Source of the DNA: Roseomonas xinghualingensis
GTDB lineage: Bacteria > Pseudomonadota > Alphaproteobacteria > Acetobacterales > Acetobacteraceae
DNA length: 64,000 nt
Direction: 5' to 3'
Assembly: GCF_025791835.1 (NCBI RefSeq)
Contig: NZ_JAOXLP010000019.1
Coordinates: 18,172-82,171, forward strand
Made by a program: the position numbers and the translations under genes. The notes under the pieces were generated by a model. That model saw only the letters and a program-made list of their open reading frames with translations, was not told where the DNA came from and made no database searches. Position 1 is the first letter of the stretch, and each line of letters starts with the position of its first letter. Positions 26,358-34,498 of the stretch are shown one piece after another.

Positions 26358-26818
26358 GCCTGTCCGTGAAGAAACCGGGATGGCTGGGCGACTTTCAGGC
26401 CTTCGTCGCCCGCGGCAATGTCATTGACCTTGCCGTGGGCGTGGTGATCGGCGCGGCCTTCACCACCATCGTCACCAGCCTCGTCGATGACCTGCTGAAC
26501 CCGATCATCGGCCTGCTGGTGGGTGGTATCGATTTCTCCAACCTCTTTGTTGTTCTGTCAGGCGAGAGAGGTCCGTCGCTCGACACCACGCGAGCGTCCG
26601 GCGCGGCGGTGGGCAGGTTCATCAACGCGGTCATCAAGTTCATCATCGTCGCTTTCGCGGTCTTCTGGCTCGTGCGCCTCGTCCGAAGGCTCTATGTGGC
26701 GCCAGAGAAGGTCGCGGGGCCGACGCGCGACCAGGTGCTTCTTGAAGAAATCCGCGATGAGCTACGGGCCGCGCGCAGCGTGGCACCGGGCTCGGTGCCG
26801 GCGCCACAGACGCCGTGA
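26354..26818 (+). CDS. mscL: Large-conductance mechanosensitive channel MscL
   Basis: Pressure-relief channel of the inner membrane, 154 aa, homopentameric in known members. FQAFVARGNVIDLAVGVVIG (TM1), the DLLNPIIGLLVGGIDFSNLF loop and INAVIKFIIVAFAVFWLVR (TM2) are all canonical, with the C-terminal helical bundle at LLEEIRDELRAA. Start ATG overlaps the TAXI stop (ATGA), so synthesis is coupled to that receptor, an unusual pairing. Confidence 0.95.
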   Translation: MSLSVKKPGWLGDFQAFVARGNVIDLAVGVVIGAAFTTIVTSLVDDLLNPIIGLLVGGIDFSNLFVVLSGERGPSLDTTRASGAAVGRFINAVIKFIIVAFAVFWLVRLVRRLYVAPEKVAGPTRDQVLLEEIRDELRAARSVAPGSVPAPQTP

Positions 26819-26825
26819 TGCGGCA

Positions 26826-26852
26826 GGCGGCCCGGTGACAGCCCGGGCCGCC
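26826..26852. terminator. Bidirectional hairpin between mscL and DUF445 gene
   Basis: A 10-bp perfect GC stem, GGCGGCCCGG (26826-26835) with CCGGGCCGCC (26843-26852), 7-nt loop. It fills the 36-bp gap between the convergent stops. No T-run. Confidence 0.55.
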
Positions 26853-26854
26853 GC

Positions 26855-28156
26855 TCAGAAGGCCACCCGTCCGAACACCGCGTGAAGCAGGGCGAAGAGC
26901 ACGCCTCCCGCCAGGGCGCCGACCACCGTGCCGTTGATCCGCACATATTGCAGGTCCCGGCCCACACGTAGTTCGATCTTGTCCACCACCGTCGCTGTAT
27001 CCCAGCTGGCGACCACCTCGGCGATGAAGCCGGCAATCCGGCCCTGTGCGGCCGGCAGAACGGTGATCAGCGCGTTCTCGATGCCGCGGTTCAGCCGCTC
27101 CCGCGCATCGGCGTCATGGTCCAGCATTTCGCCGAGATTGGTGAGTAGTCCCGCAATCAGGGACACGGTGCGTCCCTCCGGCCGCTTCGCATCCGCCTCC
27201 AGCGCGGCCCGCAGCCGGGTCCAGGCATCGCCCAGCCATGCGGCAACAGCAGGATGCGCCAGCGCGCCGCGCAGCGCGGCGCCGATCGCCTCGGCACGGG
27301 CCGGATCCTGCTCCAGCTTGTCGATCTCAGCCTGCACCCAGGTTTCGAAGGCGGCACGCAGCTCGCTGTCATCCGGCTCCATCTTGTCCAGCTCGGCATT
27401 TAGCGCCGAGAGGACGCGGCGGGCCACGGCGGCGCCCGCCATCCAGCCGACCAGCGCTCCGCCCTCCGCCCGCACGCGCTGGGCGATGGCCGTCTTGAGG
27501 CTTTCCTCCTTGGCGGAGAGCACGGCCTTGATCTGGGACAGTGCCAGGCCGAACACGTCCTGGTGCCGCCCGCCCTGCACAAACAGCCGCAGCGCCCGCG
27601 CCGTCAGCCGGGCGGCGGCGGGCCCCGAGACCATTCGGGGAAGCAGGCGAAGCAGCAGGCGCTTGGCGCGCCCATCCTCCAGAGTGGTGAGGATGCGGGG
27701 CAGGGCGGCGGCAATGGTTTCGGCCGCTGGCCGGACATTGGCGGGGTCGGAGAGATAGCGGCGCAGGATGGCGGGAGCATCGATCCGGCCAGAGACGCGG
27801 CGGATTTCGGACTCCGTCAGCACATGGTTCGCGACGAAGCGGCCCAGCCCCTGGCCCAGCCGTTCCTTCTGCTGCGGAATGATGGCGGTGTGGGGAATCG
27901 GCAGACCCAGCGGGTGGCGGAACAGGGCGGTCACCGCGAACCAGTCGGCCAGCCCGCCCACCAGCCCTGCCTTGGCAGAGGCCTGCAGCAGATCGGTCCA
28001 GTAGCCTGGGGGCAGTGCGTAGGAGCCCAGGGTCAGGCCCGCCATGCCGGCGAGAAGTCCGTTCGCAAGGGCCCGTTGGCGCGAGAGCCTCTCCCGCAGC
28101 ACCGTCTCGTCGGAACGGGTGGTGAGGAGCGGGGAGGGAGGGGGCGTCATGTCCAT
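26855..28156 (-). CDS. DUF445 family membrane protein
   Basis: 433-aa member of DUF445 (YjiN group). The N-terminal helix region reads LANGLLAGMAGLTLGSYALP. The family-defining block GLVGGLADWFAVTALFRHPL with LPIPHTAIIPQQKERLGQGL is present. A long helical middle follows, and a C-terminal helix (INGTVVGALAGGVLFALLHA) ends the protein. The function of the family is unknown; topology suggests an inner-membrane protein with a large periplasmic or cytoplasmic helical domain. Start 28156 or the second ATG 28150. Divergent from the zinc operon, 104 bp apart. Confidence 0.85.
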   Translation of the reverse strand: MDMTPPPSPLLTTRSDETVLRERLSRQRALANGLLAGMAGLTLGSYALPPGYWTDLLQASAKAGLVGGLADWFAVTALFRHPLGLPIPHTAIIPQQKERLGQGLGRFVANHVLTESEIRRVSGRIDAPAILRRYLSDPANVRPAAETIAAALPRILTTLEDGRAKRLLLRLLPRMVSGPAAARLTARALRLFVQGGRHQDVFGLALSQIKAVLSAKEESLKTAIAQRVRAEGGALVGWMAGAAVARRVLSALNAELDKMEPDDSELRAAFETWVQAEIDKLEQDPARAEAIGAALRGALAHPAVAAWLGDAWTRLRAALEADAKRPEGRTVSLIAGLLTNLGEMLDHDADARERLNRGIENALITVLPAAQGRIAGFIAEVVASWDTATVVDKIELRVGRDLQYVRINGTVVGALAGGVLFALLHAVFGRVAF

Positions 28157-28242
28157 CGTGCCGGGGAGAGTGGCGATGCGATCCTGGCTTCTCCAGGGCT
28201 TGACGGCGCTTCGAGGCGTTGAACGGGAGAGCCGAAGGGCGT

Positions 28243-28259
28243 ATGTTATGTCGTAACAT
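28243..28259 (+). promoter_or_regulatory. Putative Zur operator before the zinc uptake operon
   Basis: Inverted repeat ATGTTA-N5-TAACAT, an AT-rich palindrome in GC-rich DNA, similar to Zur boxes built on GTTATRNNATAAC. It ends one base before the ATG of the first gene of the znu operon and contains a TATGTT-like -10. This would repress zinc import when zinc is plentiful. No Zur gene is in the window. Confidence 0.65.
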
Positions 28260-28260
28260 C

Positions 28261-28392
28261 ATGACCCGCCGCTCTCCCCTTCGCCTGGACGACCCCCTGG
28301 CCCTTTCCGCCGGCGCGCTGCCGCGCCTGGGCTGGGCCGCGCTCGTCTCGGCGCTGCTTTGGGGCGCCGTTTTGTGGGCGCTTTCGGCATGA
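28261..28392 (+). CDS. 43-aa membrane protein coupled to znuC
   Basis: Small ORF beginning one base after the Zur-like palindrome. It has a basic N-terminus (TRRSPLRLDDPLAL) and one hydrophobic helix at about residues 23-42 (LGWAALVSALLWGAVLWAL). Its stop overlaps the znuC ATG (28389-28392), so it would be translationally coupled. With no leader for a ribosome site, the mRNA may be leaderless. No family recognised. It may be a small subunit or regulator of the zinc transporter, or merely a coupling peptide. Confidence 0.5.
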   Translation: MTRRSPLRLDDPLALSAGALPRLGWAALVSALLWGAVLWALSA

Positions 28393-29120
28393 GTGGCGCG
28401 ATCCGCCTGTGCGACGTCACCCTGTCGCATGACCGTCACCCGGCGGTGCACCACCTCTCCGGTGAGTTCGCGCCCGGCAGCCTGACGGCCATCGTGGGGC
28501 CAAATGGGGCAGGAAAGACCACCCTGCTCCGTGCCATAGCGGGGCTGCACCGGCTGGATGGCGGCAGGATCGAGCGCCCGGCTGAGCGCATCGCCCTGCT
28601 ACCACAGATGACGGCGCTGGACCGCAGCTTCCCGATTTTCTGCCTGGATGTGGCGATGCTCGGCCATTGGGGGCGGGTGGGTGCCTTCCGTGCCATTTCT
28701 CCCAACAGACGCGCCGCGGCCGAGGCAGCGTTGGAGGCGGTCGGACTGGGCGGCTTCGCGCGCCGGCCGGTGGGCAGCCTCTCCGCCGGGCAGTTCCAGC
28801 GGCTGCTCTTCGCACGCCTGCTGGTGCAGGACGCCCCCGTGATTCTGTTGGACGAGCCCTTCAACGCCGTGGATGCCCGTACCGCCGCGGACCTGCTGCG
28901 GCTGGTGCTCGAATGGCATGGCCAGGGCCGCACCGTGGTGGCGGTGCTGCATGATCTTGATCTCGTGCGGCGAGAATTCCCCGAAACCCTCCTCCTGGCC
29001 CGCGACCCGATCGCCTGGTGCCGCACCGAGGAGGCGCTCACCGCCGCGAACCGCCTGCGTGCCCGGATGATGGCCGAGGCCTGGGACGCCACTGCTGGCC
29101 CCTGCGGCATCGCCGCCTGA
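28389..29120 (+). CDS. znuC: Zinc/manganese ABC transporter ATP-binding protein
   Basis: ATPase of a metal-chelate-type ABC importer, 243 aa. Walker A is GPNGAGKTTLLRAIAGL (residues 37-44 for the core), the Q-loop is LLPQM, the signature LSAGQFQRLLFARLLVQ and Walker B VILLDEPFNAVD, with the switch His in AVLHDLDLV. ATG 28389 was chosen over 28359 because of the 4-bp overlap with the small ORF. Zinc is inferred from the Zur-like box and the matching permease; manganese remains possible. The binding protein ZnuA is not here. Confidence 0.82.
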   Translation: MSGAIRLCDVTLSHDRHPAVHHLSGEFAPGSLTAIVGPNGAGKTTLLRAIAGLHRLDGGRIERPAERIALLPQMTALDRSFPIFCLDVAMLGHWGRVGAFRAISPNRRAAAEAALEAVGLGGFARRPVGSLSAGQFQRLLFARLLVQDAPVILLDEPFNAVDARTAADLLRLVLEWHGQGRTVVAVLHDLDLVRREFPETLLLARDPIAWCRTEEALTAANRLRARMMAEAWDATAGPCGIAA

Positions 29121-29124
29121 GACC

Positions 29125-29994
29125 TTGCTTTACGATCTGCTGATCGCGCCCTTCGCCGAATTCGGCTTCCTGCGGCGCGCCCTGGTTGGCTGCCTCGCCC
29201 TTTCGGTGGCGGCGCCGCCGCTGGGCGTCTTCCTCATGCTACGGCGGATGAGCCTGACGGCCGATGTGCTGGCCCATGGCATTCTGCCCGGCGTCGCGGC
29301 CGGCTTTATCCTGGCGGGGCTTTCGGTCACGGCCATGTCGCTCGGCGGGCTGGCGGCGGGGCTGCTGGTGACGCTGGGGGCCGGCGCGATCTCCCGCGCC
29401 ACGGGTGGGCGAGAGGATTCGGCGCTGGCCGCCCTCTACCTCCTCGCCCTGGCGCTGGGCGTGACGATGGTCTCGGCCTCGGCGGGCTCCGTAGAACTGA
29501 CCCATCTCCTCTTCGGCAGCGTGCTGGGGGTGGATGACCCAGCGCTGTTCATGATGGCGGGCGTCTCGACCGTGACGCTGCTGGCGCTTTCCCTCGCCTG
29601 GCGGCCGCTGGTGCTGGAATGCTTCGATCCCTCCTTCGCCGCGGCGGAGGGGGCGCGGGGCGGGGCCTGGCACCTGCTCTTCATGGCGCTGGTGGTGCTG
29701 AACGTGCTGGCTGCCTTCCAGGCGCTGGGCACAATGATGGCCGTGGGGCTGATGATGCTGCCGGCCGTCGCCGGGCGGCACTGGGCGCGGCAGGTGGGCG
29801 GCATGGCCTATGCGGCCTCGTTGATCGCTATCCTCGCCTCTGTCACCGGCATCCTCGCCTCCTACCATCTGGATGTGCCCACCGGGCCGGCGGTGGTGCT
29901 TTCGGCTGGGGCGGGGTGGGTGATCTCCGTGCTGGCGGGGCCGGTGGATGGCGTGCTTGCCCGGTTCAGGCGGCACCGCCACCTTACCGGCTAG
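29125..29994 (+). CDS. znuB: Zinc/manganese ABC transporter permease
   Basis: Polytopic permease of the ABC-3 (ZnuB/MntB) family, 289 aa, about eight helices. The cytoplasmic coupling motif LRRMSLTADVLAHGILPGVA is diagnostic, and GTMMAVGLMMLPAVAGRHWA is the second conserved block. Start is TTG 29125, 4 bp after the znuC stop. It forms the channel for metal delivered by an unlinked ZnuA. Confidence 0.85.
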   Translation: MLYDLLIAPFAEFGFLRRALVGCLALSVAAPPLGVFLMLRRMSLTADVLAHGILPGVAAGFILAGLSVTAMSLGGLAAGLLVTLGAGAISRATGGREDSALAALYLLALALGVTMVSASAGSVELTHLLFGSVLGVDDPALFMMAGVSTVTLLALSLAWRPLVLECFDPSFAAAEGARGGAWHLLFMALVVLNVLAAFQALGTMMAVGLMMLPAVAGRHWARQVGGMAYAASLIAILASVTGILASYHLDVPTGPAVVLSAGAGWVISVLAGPVDGVLARFRRHRHLTG

Positions 29995-30056
29995 GATACC
30001 TCCTGGTACCCTTTCGCGTTCCTGCCTGATGCCGCTCGTGCGGCCCAGGGAGAGAC

Positions 30057-30278
30057 ATGATGGCATCCAAATGGGATGACCGGCTGCGACAGGCCGCTGA
30101 GACGCGTGGCACGGTGACGATCCTGTGCAGCGAGGGCGAGAAGGACGAGATCGCCTCGGCTGCCCGCCAGGTGGGCGAGCATTACCGCCTCCACCCGCAG
30201 ATCGACCGTGCCCCGGCCAATGGCATGCGCATCGGCTTCCGGCCGGAGAGTGACGAAGGGCAGCCGCCGCTGAGTTAG
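30057..30278 (+). CDS. Small conserved-looking hypothetical protein
   Basis: 73-aa soluble protein without signal or helix of membrane type. Its segment RGTVTILCSEGEKDEIASAA may form a beta-alpha unit, followed by a charged C-terminus. A GGGAGAGAC ribosome site precedes the ATG (30060 is an alternative). Not recognised. It lies between znuB and a RidA gene on the same strand. Confidence 0.6.
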   Translation: MMASKWDDRLRQAAETRGTVTILCSEGEKDEIASAARQVGEHYRLHPQIDRAPANGMRIGFRPESDEGQPPLS

Positions 30279-30343
30279 CGCCGGCAGACTTGCTCCCTGG
30301 CCATCGCGTGCCACCTTGCGCCCTTCACAGAAGGAAGATTCGC

Positions 30344-30694
30344 ATGGATATCCGCCGGCTGGCCGAAGAGGAGCGCCTGAGCGGCGCCGTCGTCTCGGGG
30401 GGCTTTGTCTTCCTCGCGGGGCAGGTGGCCGATGACGCCACGCTGGATGCCGAGGGCCAGACCGCCGACATCCTGCGCCAGATCGACGCCCTGCTGGCGG
30501 AAGCGGGTACGGATAAGCGCGCCCTGCTGCAGGTTCAGGTCATCCTGGCCGACATCGCCGATGCCCCCGCCATGAACCGTGCCTGGGACGCCTGGGTGGA
30601 CCGTTCCGCCAAGCCGGCGCGCATGACGATCCAGGCCCCGCTTGTGAACCCGGCCTGGAAGGTGGAGATCACCGGCATCGCCCGCGCCCCTTAA
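30344..30694 (+). CDS. RidA/YjgF family protein
   Basis: 116-aa member of the YjgF/YER057c/UK114 family, imine/enamine deaminases that detoxify reactive 2-aminoacrylate-type intermediates. FVFLAGQVADDATLDAEGQT and ADILRQIDALLAEAGTDK are the family core; the conserved Arg lies in PARMTIQAPLVNPAWKVEI. ATG 30344 has an AAGGAAG ribosome site; upstream codons to 30290 are not family-like. The presence of PLP enzymes elsewhere in the window gives a general reason for such an enzyme. Confidence 0.85.
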   Translation: MDIRRLAEEERLSGAVVSGGFVFLAGQVADDATLDAEGQTADILRQIDALLAEAGTDKRALLQVQVILADIADAPAMNRAWDAWVDRSAKPARMTIQAPLVNPAWKVEITGIARAP

Positions 30695-30832
30695 CCGGGG
30701 CGGCGATCCCGGGCACCTGGGCAGTGCCCGCAATGCGCCGCAATTCCGCCCCGGTCCTATCCCTCATTACGGCCTGCTTATGACGTGACGGGCAGGGCGG
30801 CCCGGATGCAGGCCTGGATGCAGGATAGAATC

Positions 30833-31831
30833 ATGGACGGTGGTTGGCGCAGGAAGCGGGTACTCGTCACGGGGGGGGCGGGGTTCCTGGGCTCGGCGCT
30901 GTGTCATGCGCTGGGGCAGGCCGGGGCCGAGGTGGTGGCTCTGGACGCCATGCTGCCTGGCACGGGCGCGCGGCAGGCCAATCTTGATGGCAGCGGCGCA
31001 AGGCTGGTGCGGGCCGATCTGCGCGAAGCCGATCTTGCTCCGCTGGTGGAGGGAATCGATGTGCTGTTCAACATGGCCGCGCAGACCAGCCATGCCGGCA
31101 GCCAGACCGATCCCTTCACCGATCTCGCCATCAATGGCCATGCCCAGCTACGCCTGATCGCGGCGCTGCGGGCCGGGGCGCCGGAGGCGCGGGTGGTGCA
31201 TGCCTCCACCCGCCAGTTCTACGGCCGGCCCCAGCTGCTGCCGGTGCCGGAAAGCCATCCGATAGCGCCGCCGGATGCCAATGGCGTCTCCAAATTCGCC
31301 GGCGAGCAGTACTGGCTCCTGGAGCACCGGGTGCATGGCCGCCCAGTGGCCTCGCTGCGCCTGACCAATTGCTACGGCCCGCGCATGCGGGTGATGGATG
31401 CGCGGCAGACCTTCCTCGGTATCTGGGTGCGCCGGATCCTGGAGGGCCAGCCCTTCGAGGTCTGGGGTGGCGAGCAGCTGCGCGACTTCGCCTATGTGGA
31501 CGATGCGGTGGCCGCTTTCATGACCGCCGCCGCCGCGCTGGAGGGCACGGAAGGCGTGGCGGGGCAGGCGTTCAACCTGGGCGGAGCGCCGCCCACCAGC
31601 CTGAAGGATCTGGCCGAGGCCATGATCGCCGCAGCGGGGGAAGGGCGCTACGAGCTGAGGGGCTTCCCGGCTGACCGCGCAGCTATCGATATCGGGTCCT
31701 ATCATGCTGATGACCGTGCCTTCCGCGCGCTCACCGGCTGGGTTCCGCGCGTGGGCTTGGCCGAGGGGCTGCGCCGCACCGTGGACTGGTTCCGCCCCAA
31801 TCTTCCCGCCTATCTCTCCGACGAGAGCTGA
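30833..31831 (+). CDS. NAD-dependent epimerase/dehydratase (extended SDR)
   Basis: Nucleotide-sugar modifying SDR, 332 aa. The NAD motif VLVTGGAGFLG is at residues 10-20. MAAQTSHAGSQTDP and HASTRQFYGRP mark the substrate region; SLRLTNCYGPRMRVMDARQT and GGEQLRDFAYVDDAVAAF are the C-terminal blocks. The active-site YxxxK reads N150-G-V-S-K154, so the catalytic Tyr is replaced by Asn. My recollection is that a subfamily with NGINK/NGVSK exists, so this may be normal for the clade. It precedes an aminotransferase by 14 bp; together they may make an amino- or deoxy-sugar. Confidence 0.82.
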   Translation: MDGGWRRKRVLVTGGAGFLGSALCHALGQAGAEVVALDAMLPGTGARQANLDGSGARLVRADLREADLAPLVEGIDVLFNMAAQTSHAGSQTDPFTDLAINGHAQLRLIAALRAGAPEARVVHASTRQFYGRPQLLPVPESHPIAPPDANGVSKFAGEQYWLLEHRVHGRPVASLRLTNCYGPRMRVMDARQTFLGIWVRRILEGQPFEVWGGEQLRDFAYVDDAVAAFMTAAAALEGTEGVAGQAFNLGGAPPTSLKDLAEAMIAAAGEGRYELRGFPADRAAIDIGSYHADDRAFRALTGWVPRVGLAEGLRRTVDWFRPNLPAYLSDES

Positions 31832-31845
31832 GGACCGACCTCCCC

Positions 31846-32991
31846 ATGAACGCATCGACCAGCATGGTCCCGCAGGCCGATCTCGGCGCCTCGTACCGGG
31901 CTCAGAAGGACGCCATCGACGCAGCCGTCGCCCGTGTGCTGGCGAGCGGCTGGTATATCCTCGGCCAGGAAGGCAAGGCTTTCGAGGATGAGTTCGCCGC
32001 CTGGCTCTCGGTGGGTGATGCCCCCGCCATGCAAGCTGTTGGCTGCGCCAACGGCACGGATGCCATCGCGCTCATTCTGCGCGGCCTGGGTATCGGCCCC
32101 GGCTGCTCCGTGGTGACCGTCTCCCACACCGCCGTTGCAACGGTGGCAGCGATCGAGATGGTCGGCGCCACGCCGCTGCTGGTCGATATCGACCCGAAGA
32201 CCTTCTGCATGGATCCGGCCGAGCTGGAGGCGGTGCTGAGCAGCCCGCCGCCGGGCCTGGCGCCAATCCGCGCCGCGATCCCGGTGCATATCTATGGTCA
32301 TGCCTGCGACATGGACGCCATTCTCCGCAACTGCCAGGAGCATGGCGTGGCGGTGATCGAGGATGTCGCCCAGGCCCATGGTGGGCGGCTGAACGGGCGG
32401 ATGCTCGGCACCATGGGTGATGCGGCCGCCTTCAGCCTCTATCCCACCAAGAATCTCGGCGCGCTGGGCGATGCCGGCATCACCGCGACGCCCGACGCGC
32501 AACTCGCGAAGCGCATGGGCGCGATCCGGCAATATGGCTGGCACCAGCGCTACATCTCAGATGAGGCGGGGGTGAACTCCCGGCTGGACGAGATGCAGGC
32601 GGCCATCCTGCGCGTGCGTCTGCCGCTACTGGATGCCGGCAATGAGCGCCGGCGCGCGGTGGCGGAAGCCTATGACACGGCGCTGGCCAATGGTCCCTAT
32701 GCCGCGCCCCATCGCGCGGCTGGCGTCGAGCATGTCTTCCACCAGTATGTGGTGCGCGTGCCGGAACGCGAGGCGGTGATGGAGCGGTTGCGGCTTCAGG
32801 GCGTTGCCACCGCGATCCACTACCCCGTGCCGGTGCATGAGCAGGCTGCTTACCGTGGCCGCATTGCCTTGGGGCCATCCGGCTGCGCCGAAACCTCCCG
32901 CGCGGCCACCGAGGTGATGAGCCTGCCGGTCTTCCCCGAGATAACCGACGTACAGGTGGATCAGGTCTGCGCGGCCCTGCGAGGTCTGTAG
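31846..32991 (+). CDS. DegT/DnrJ/EryC1/StrS family aminotransferase
   Basis: PLP-dependent sugar aminotransferase, 381 aa. VGCANGTDAIALILRGLGIG binds cofactor phosphate. PVHIYGHACDMDAI and VIEDVAQAHGG follow, and FSLYPTKNLGALGDAGI contains the Schiff-base Lys. SRLDEMQAAILRVRLP is the conserved second-half block. It transfers an amino group to a keto-sugar nucleotide. Adjacent to the SDR and on the same strand, indicating a small sugar-modification cassette for LPS or a glycan. Confidence 0.9.
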   Translation: MNASTSMVPQADLGASYRAQKDAIDAAVARVLASGWYILGQEGKAFEDEFAAWLSVGDAPAMQAVGCANGTDAIALILRGLGIGPGCSVVTVSHTAVATVAAIEMVGATPLLVDIDPKTFCMDPAELEAVLSSPPPGLAPIRAAIPVHIYGHACDMDAILRNCQEHGVAVIEDVAQAHGGRLNGRMLGTMGDAAAFSLYPTKNLGALGDAGITATPDAQLAKRMGAIRQYGWHQRYISDEAGVNSRLDEMQAAILRVRLPLLDAGNERRRAVAEAYDTALANGPYAAPHRAAGVEHVFHQYVVRVPEREAVMERLRLQGVATAIHYPVPVHEQAAYRGRIALGPSGCAETSRAATEVMSLPVFPEITDVQVDQVCAALRGL

Positions 32992-33027
32992 CGGGAGCAC
33001 GGGTGGGATTGGGTGGCTTCGCCGGTT

Positions 33028-33825
33028 TCAGCTCTGCCCCTTTCGGCTTCCCCGCAGGACCCGCGCAACCCCGCGCCCCGCGACCGCCACGCGGCCCGCA
33101 CGGCCGGGCCGCCGCCGTGATACCGTTGCATGGCCCCGTGCCGTGGTCAGCTTCGCCCCATCCGGGGATCGTATCAGCGTCAACTTGCGGTCGTGATAGG
33201 CCTCAAGGCCTGGGCGGTGGCCGATCGAGATCAGGGCGCTTTCGGAAAGCTCATCTCGGAACAGGGCCATCATCAGGTCCTGGTTCGTCTCGTCGAGCGC
33301 CGCCGTCGCCTCGTCCATGAAGACCCAGCGTGGCCGGTGCAGCAGCAGCCGGGCGAAAGCGAGGCGCTGCTGCTCCCCGAGCGAGAGGATCCGGTCCCAG
33401 CGCTCCTCCTCGTCGAGCTGGCCTGTCAGATGCGGCAGCCCGCAGCGCGTGAGGGCAGCCCGCATGGCGACATCGGGGAACTTTCTCGGGGCTGCAGGAT
33501 AGGCGATGGCGCCACGCAGGGTGCCGAGCGGCAGATAGGGGCGCTGCGGCATGAACATCATATGGCTGCGCGGCGGCACCCGGATCTCGCCCGAGCCCCA
33601 GGGCCATACTCCGGAAATGGCACGGAACAGCGTTGACTTGCCCGTGCCGCCCTCGCCGACGATGAGCACTTTCTCGCCTGCCTGGATCTCGGCATTCGCT
33701 TCGGCGACCAGCACAGCGCCGTCCGCCTGTGCGATCTGGACATTGTGGAAAGCGAGCAATTCTCGGCCATGGAGGTCAGTTGCCCCGCGCCGCTCCGGGA
33801 GCACCTGCCGGTGGCCCTGGCTCAT
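33028..33825 (-). CDS. Orphan ABC ATPase domain of SbmA/BacA/YddA type, membrane domain missing
   Basis: 265-aa nucleotide-binding domain normally found as the C-terminal half of a roughly 600-aa transporter. Walker A is GEGGTGKSTLFRAISGVWPW, typical of the ABC-D/YddA branch. MMFMPQRPYLPLGTLRGAI, the signature SLGEQQRLAFARLLLHRP and Walker B WVFMDEATAALDE are intact. The membrane half is absent: the start lies 50 bp inside the 3' end of the preceding gene. The C-terminus has an Arg-rich tail. It looks like the remnant of a deletion that removed the membrane region, though the ATPase itself shows no damage. Confidence 0.75.
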   Translation of the reverse strand: MSQGHRQVLPERRGATDLHGRELLAFHNVQIAQADGAVLVAEANAEIQAGEKVLIVGEGGTGKSTLFRAISGVWPWGSGEIRVPPRSHMMFMPQRPYLPLGTLRGAIAYPAAPRKFPDVAMRAALTRCGLPHLTGQLDEEERWDRILSLGEQQRLAFARLLLHRPRWVFMDEATAALDETNQDLMMALFRDELSESALISIGHRPGLEAYHDRKLTLIRSPDGAKLTTARGHATVSRRRPGRAGRVAVAGRGVARVLRGSRKGQS

Positions 33826-34498
33826 CCTTCGTCACTGGCCGCAGCGAGCCCGGCTCGCCGAACTGCTCCGCCAGCACCGCTTGGCCTTCCTGCGACTGAA
33901 AGCCGATGCCCGAGACGGCAATCCGGGTACCGGACTTCAGTAGGCTCCGGATGGCCTCCGAGGACGCCGTGCCGCGCGGGAACAGGACCACCGAACCGTC
34001 ATCGAGAACCACGCCCACCACCGCACCCTGCGGCGCATAGAAGGGGGAGCGCACCGTGCCGAAGAAGGGGAGCGGCATGCCGCCTGTGCCGGCCGAACGG
34101 TTGGAGGGGCGCCAGTAGAAGCGGTCCAGCACCATCGGTGTGGTTTCTGCACTGGGCGCGAAGGCCAGCATGGTGATGACGGGCGCGTTGCGCGCGCGAA
34201 TGCCCCAGACGATCAGAGGCCGGCCCGGCGCGACGGCACGGCGCAGTTCATCAGCCACCTCGGGCGGAAAGGATATCTGCGGGCCTTCCCGGAACAGAAG
34301 CGCATCCACTTCCCCATTCGGGTTCAGGAGGTAGCGCTCGACGGTCCCGGTAAAGGATGGAAGCTGGGTTGGATCGAACCATAGCTCGCCCCCCATGGCC
34401 TCCGCCGGTCGGCTCTGCGCCCCGGCAAGCCCGTGGATCCCGGAGGGTAGCAAAGCGGCCGATGCGAGTGCGGCCACAAGCTTCCTGCGTTGCAGCAT
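33776..34498 (-). CDS. Secreted hypothetical protein with internal duplication
   Basis: 240-aa protein with a signal peptide (RRKLVAALASAALLPSGIHG, cleavage near LAGAQ). Two related units of about 70 residues are visible, roughly residues 49-116 and 145-217. Each runs GTV...P.G.V...L...G....FP, then a helix, then PG/SG..I.V.GI. The pattern suggests paired OB-like or small beta domains (inference). Ends in a Pro/Gly-rich tail (DEPGPPAGAPGAARGN). Not assigned to a family. Its 3' end overlaps the start of the orphan ATPase domain. Confidence 0.65.
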   Translation of the reverse strand: MLQRRKLVAALASAALLPSGIHGLAGAQSRPAEAMGGELWFDPTQLPSFTGTVERYLLNPNGEVDALLFREGPQISFPPEVADELRRAVAPGRPLIVWGIRARNAPVITMLAFAPSAETTPMVLDRFYWRPSNRSAGTGGMPLPFFGTVRSPFYAPQGAVVGVVLDDGSVVLFPRGTASSEAIRSLLKSGTRIAVSGIGFQSQEGQAVLAEQFGEPGSLRPVTKDEPGPPAGAPGAARGN

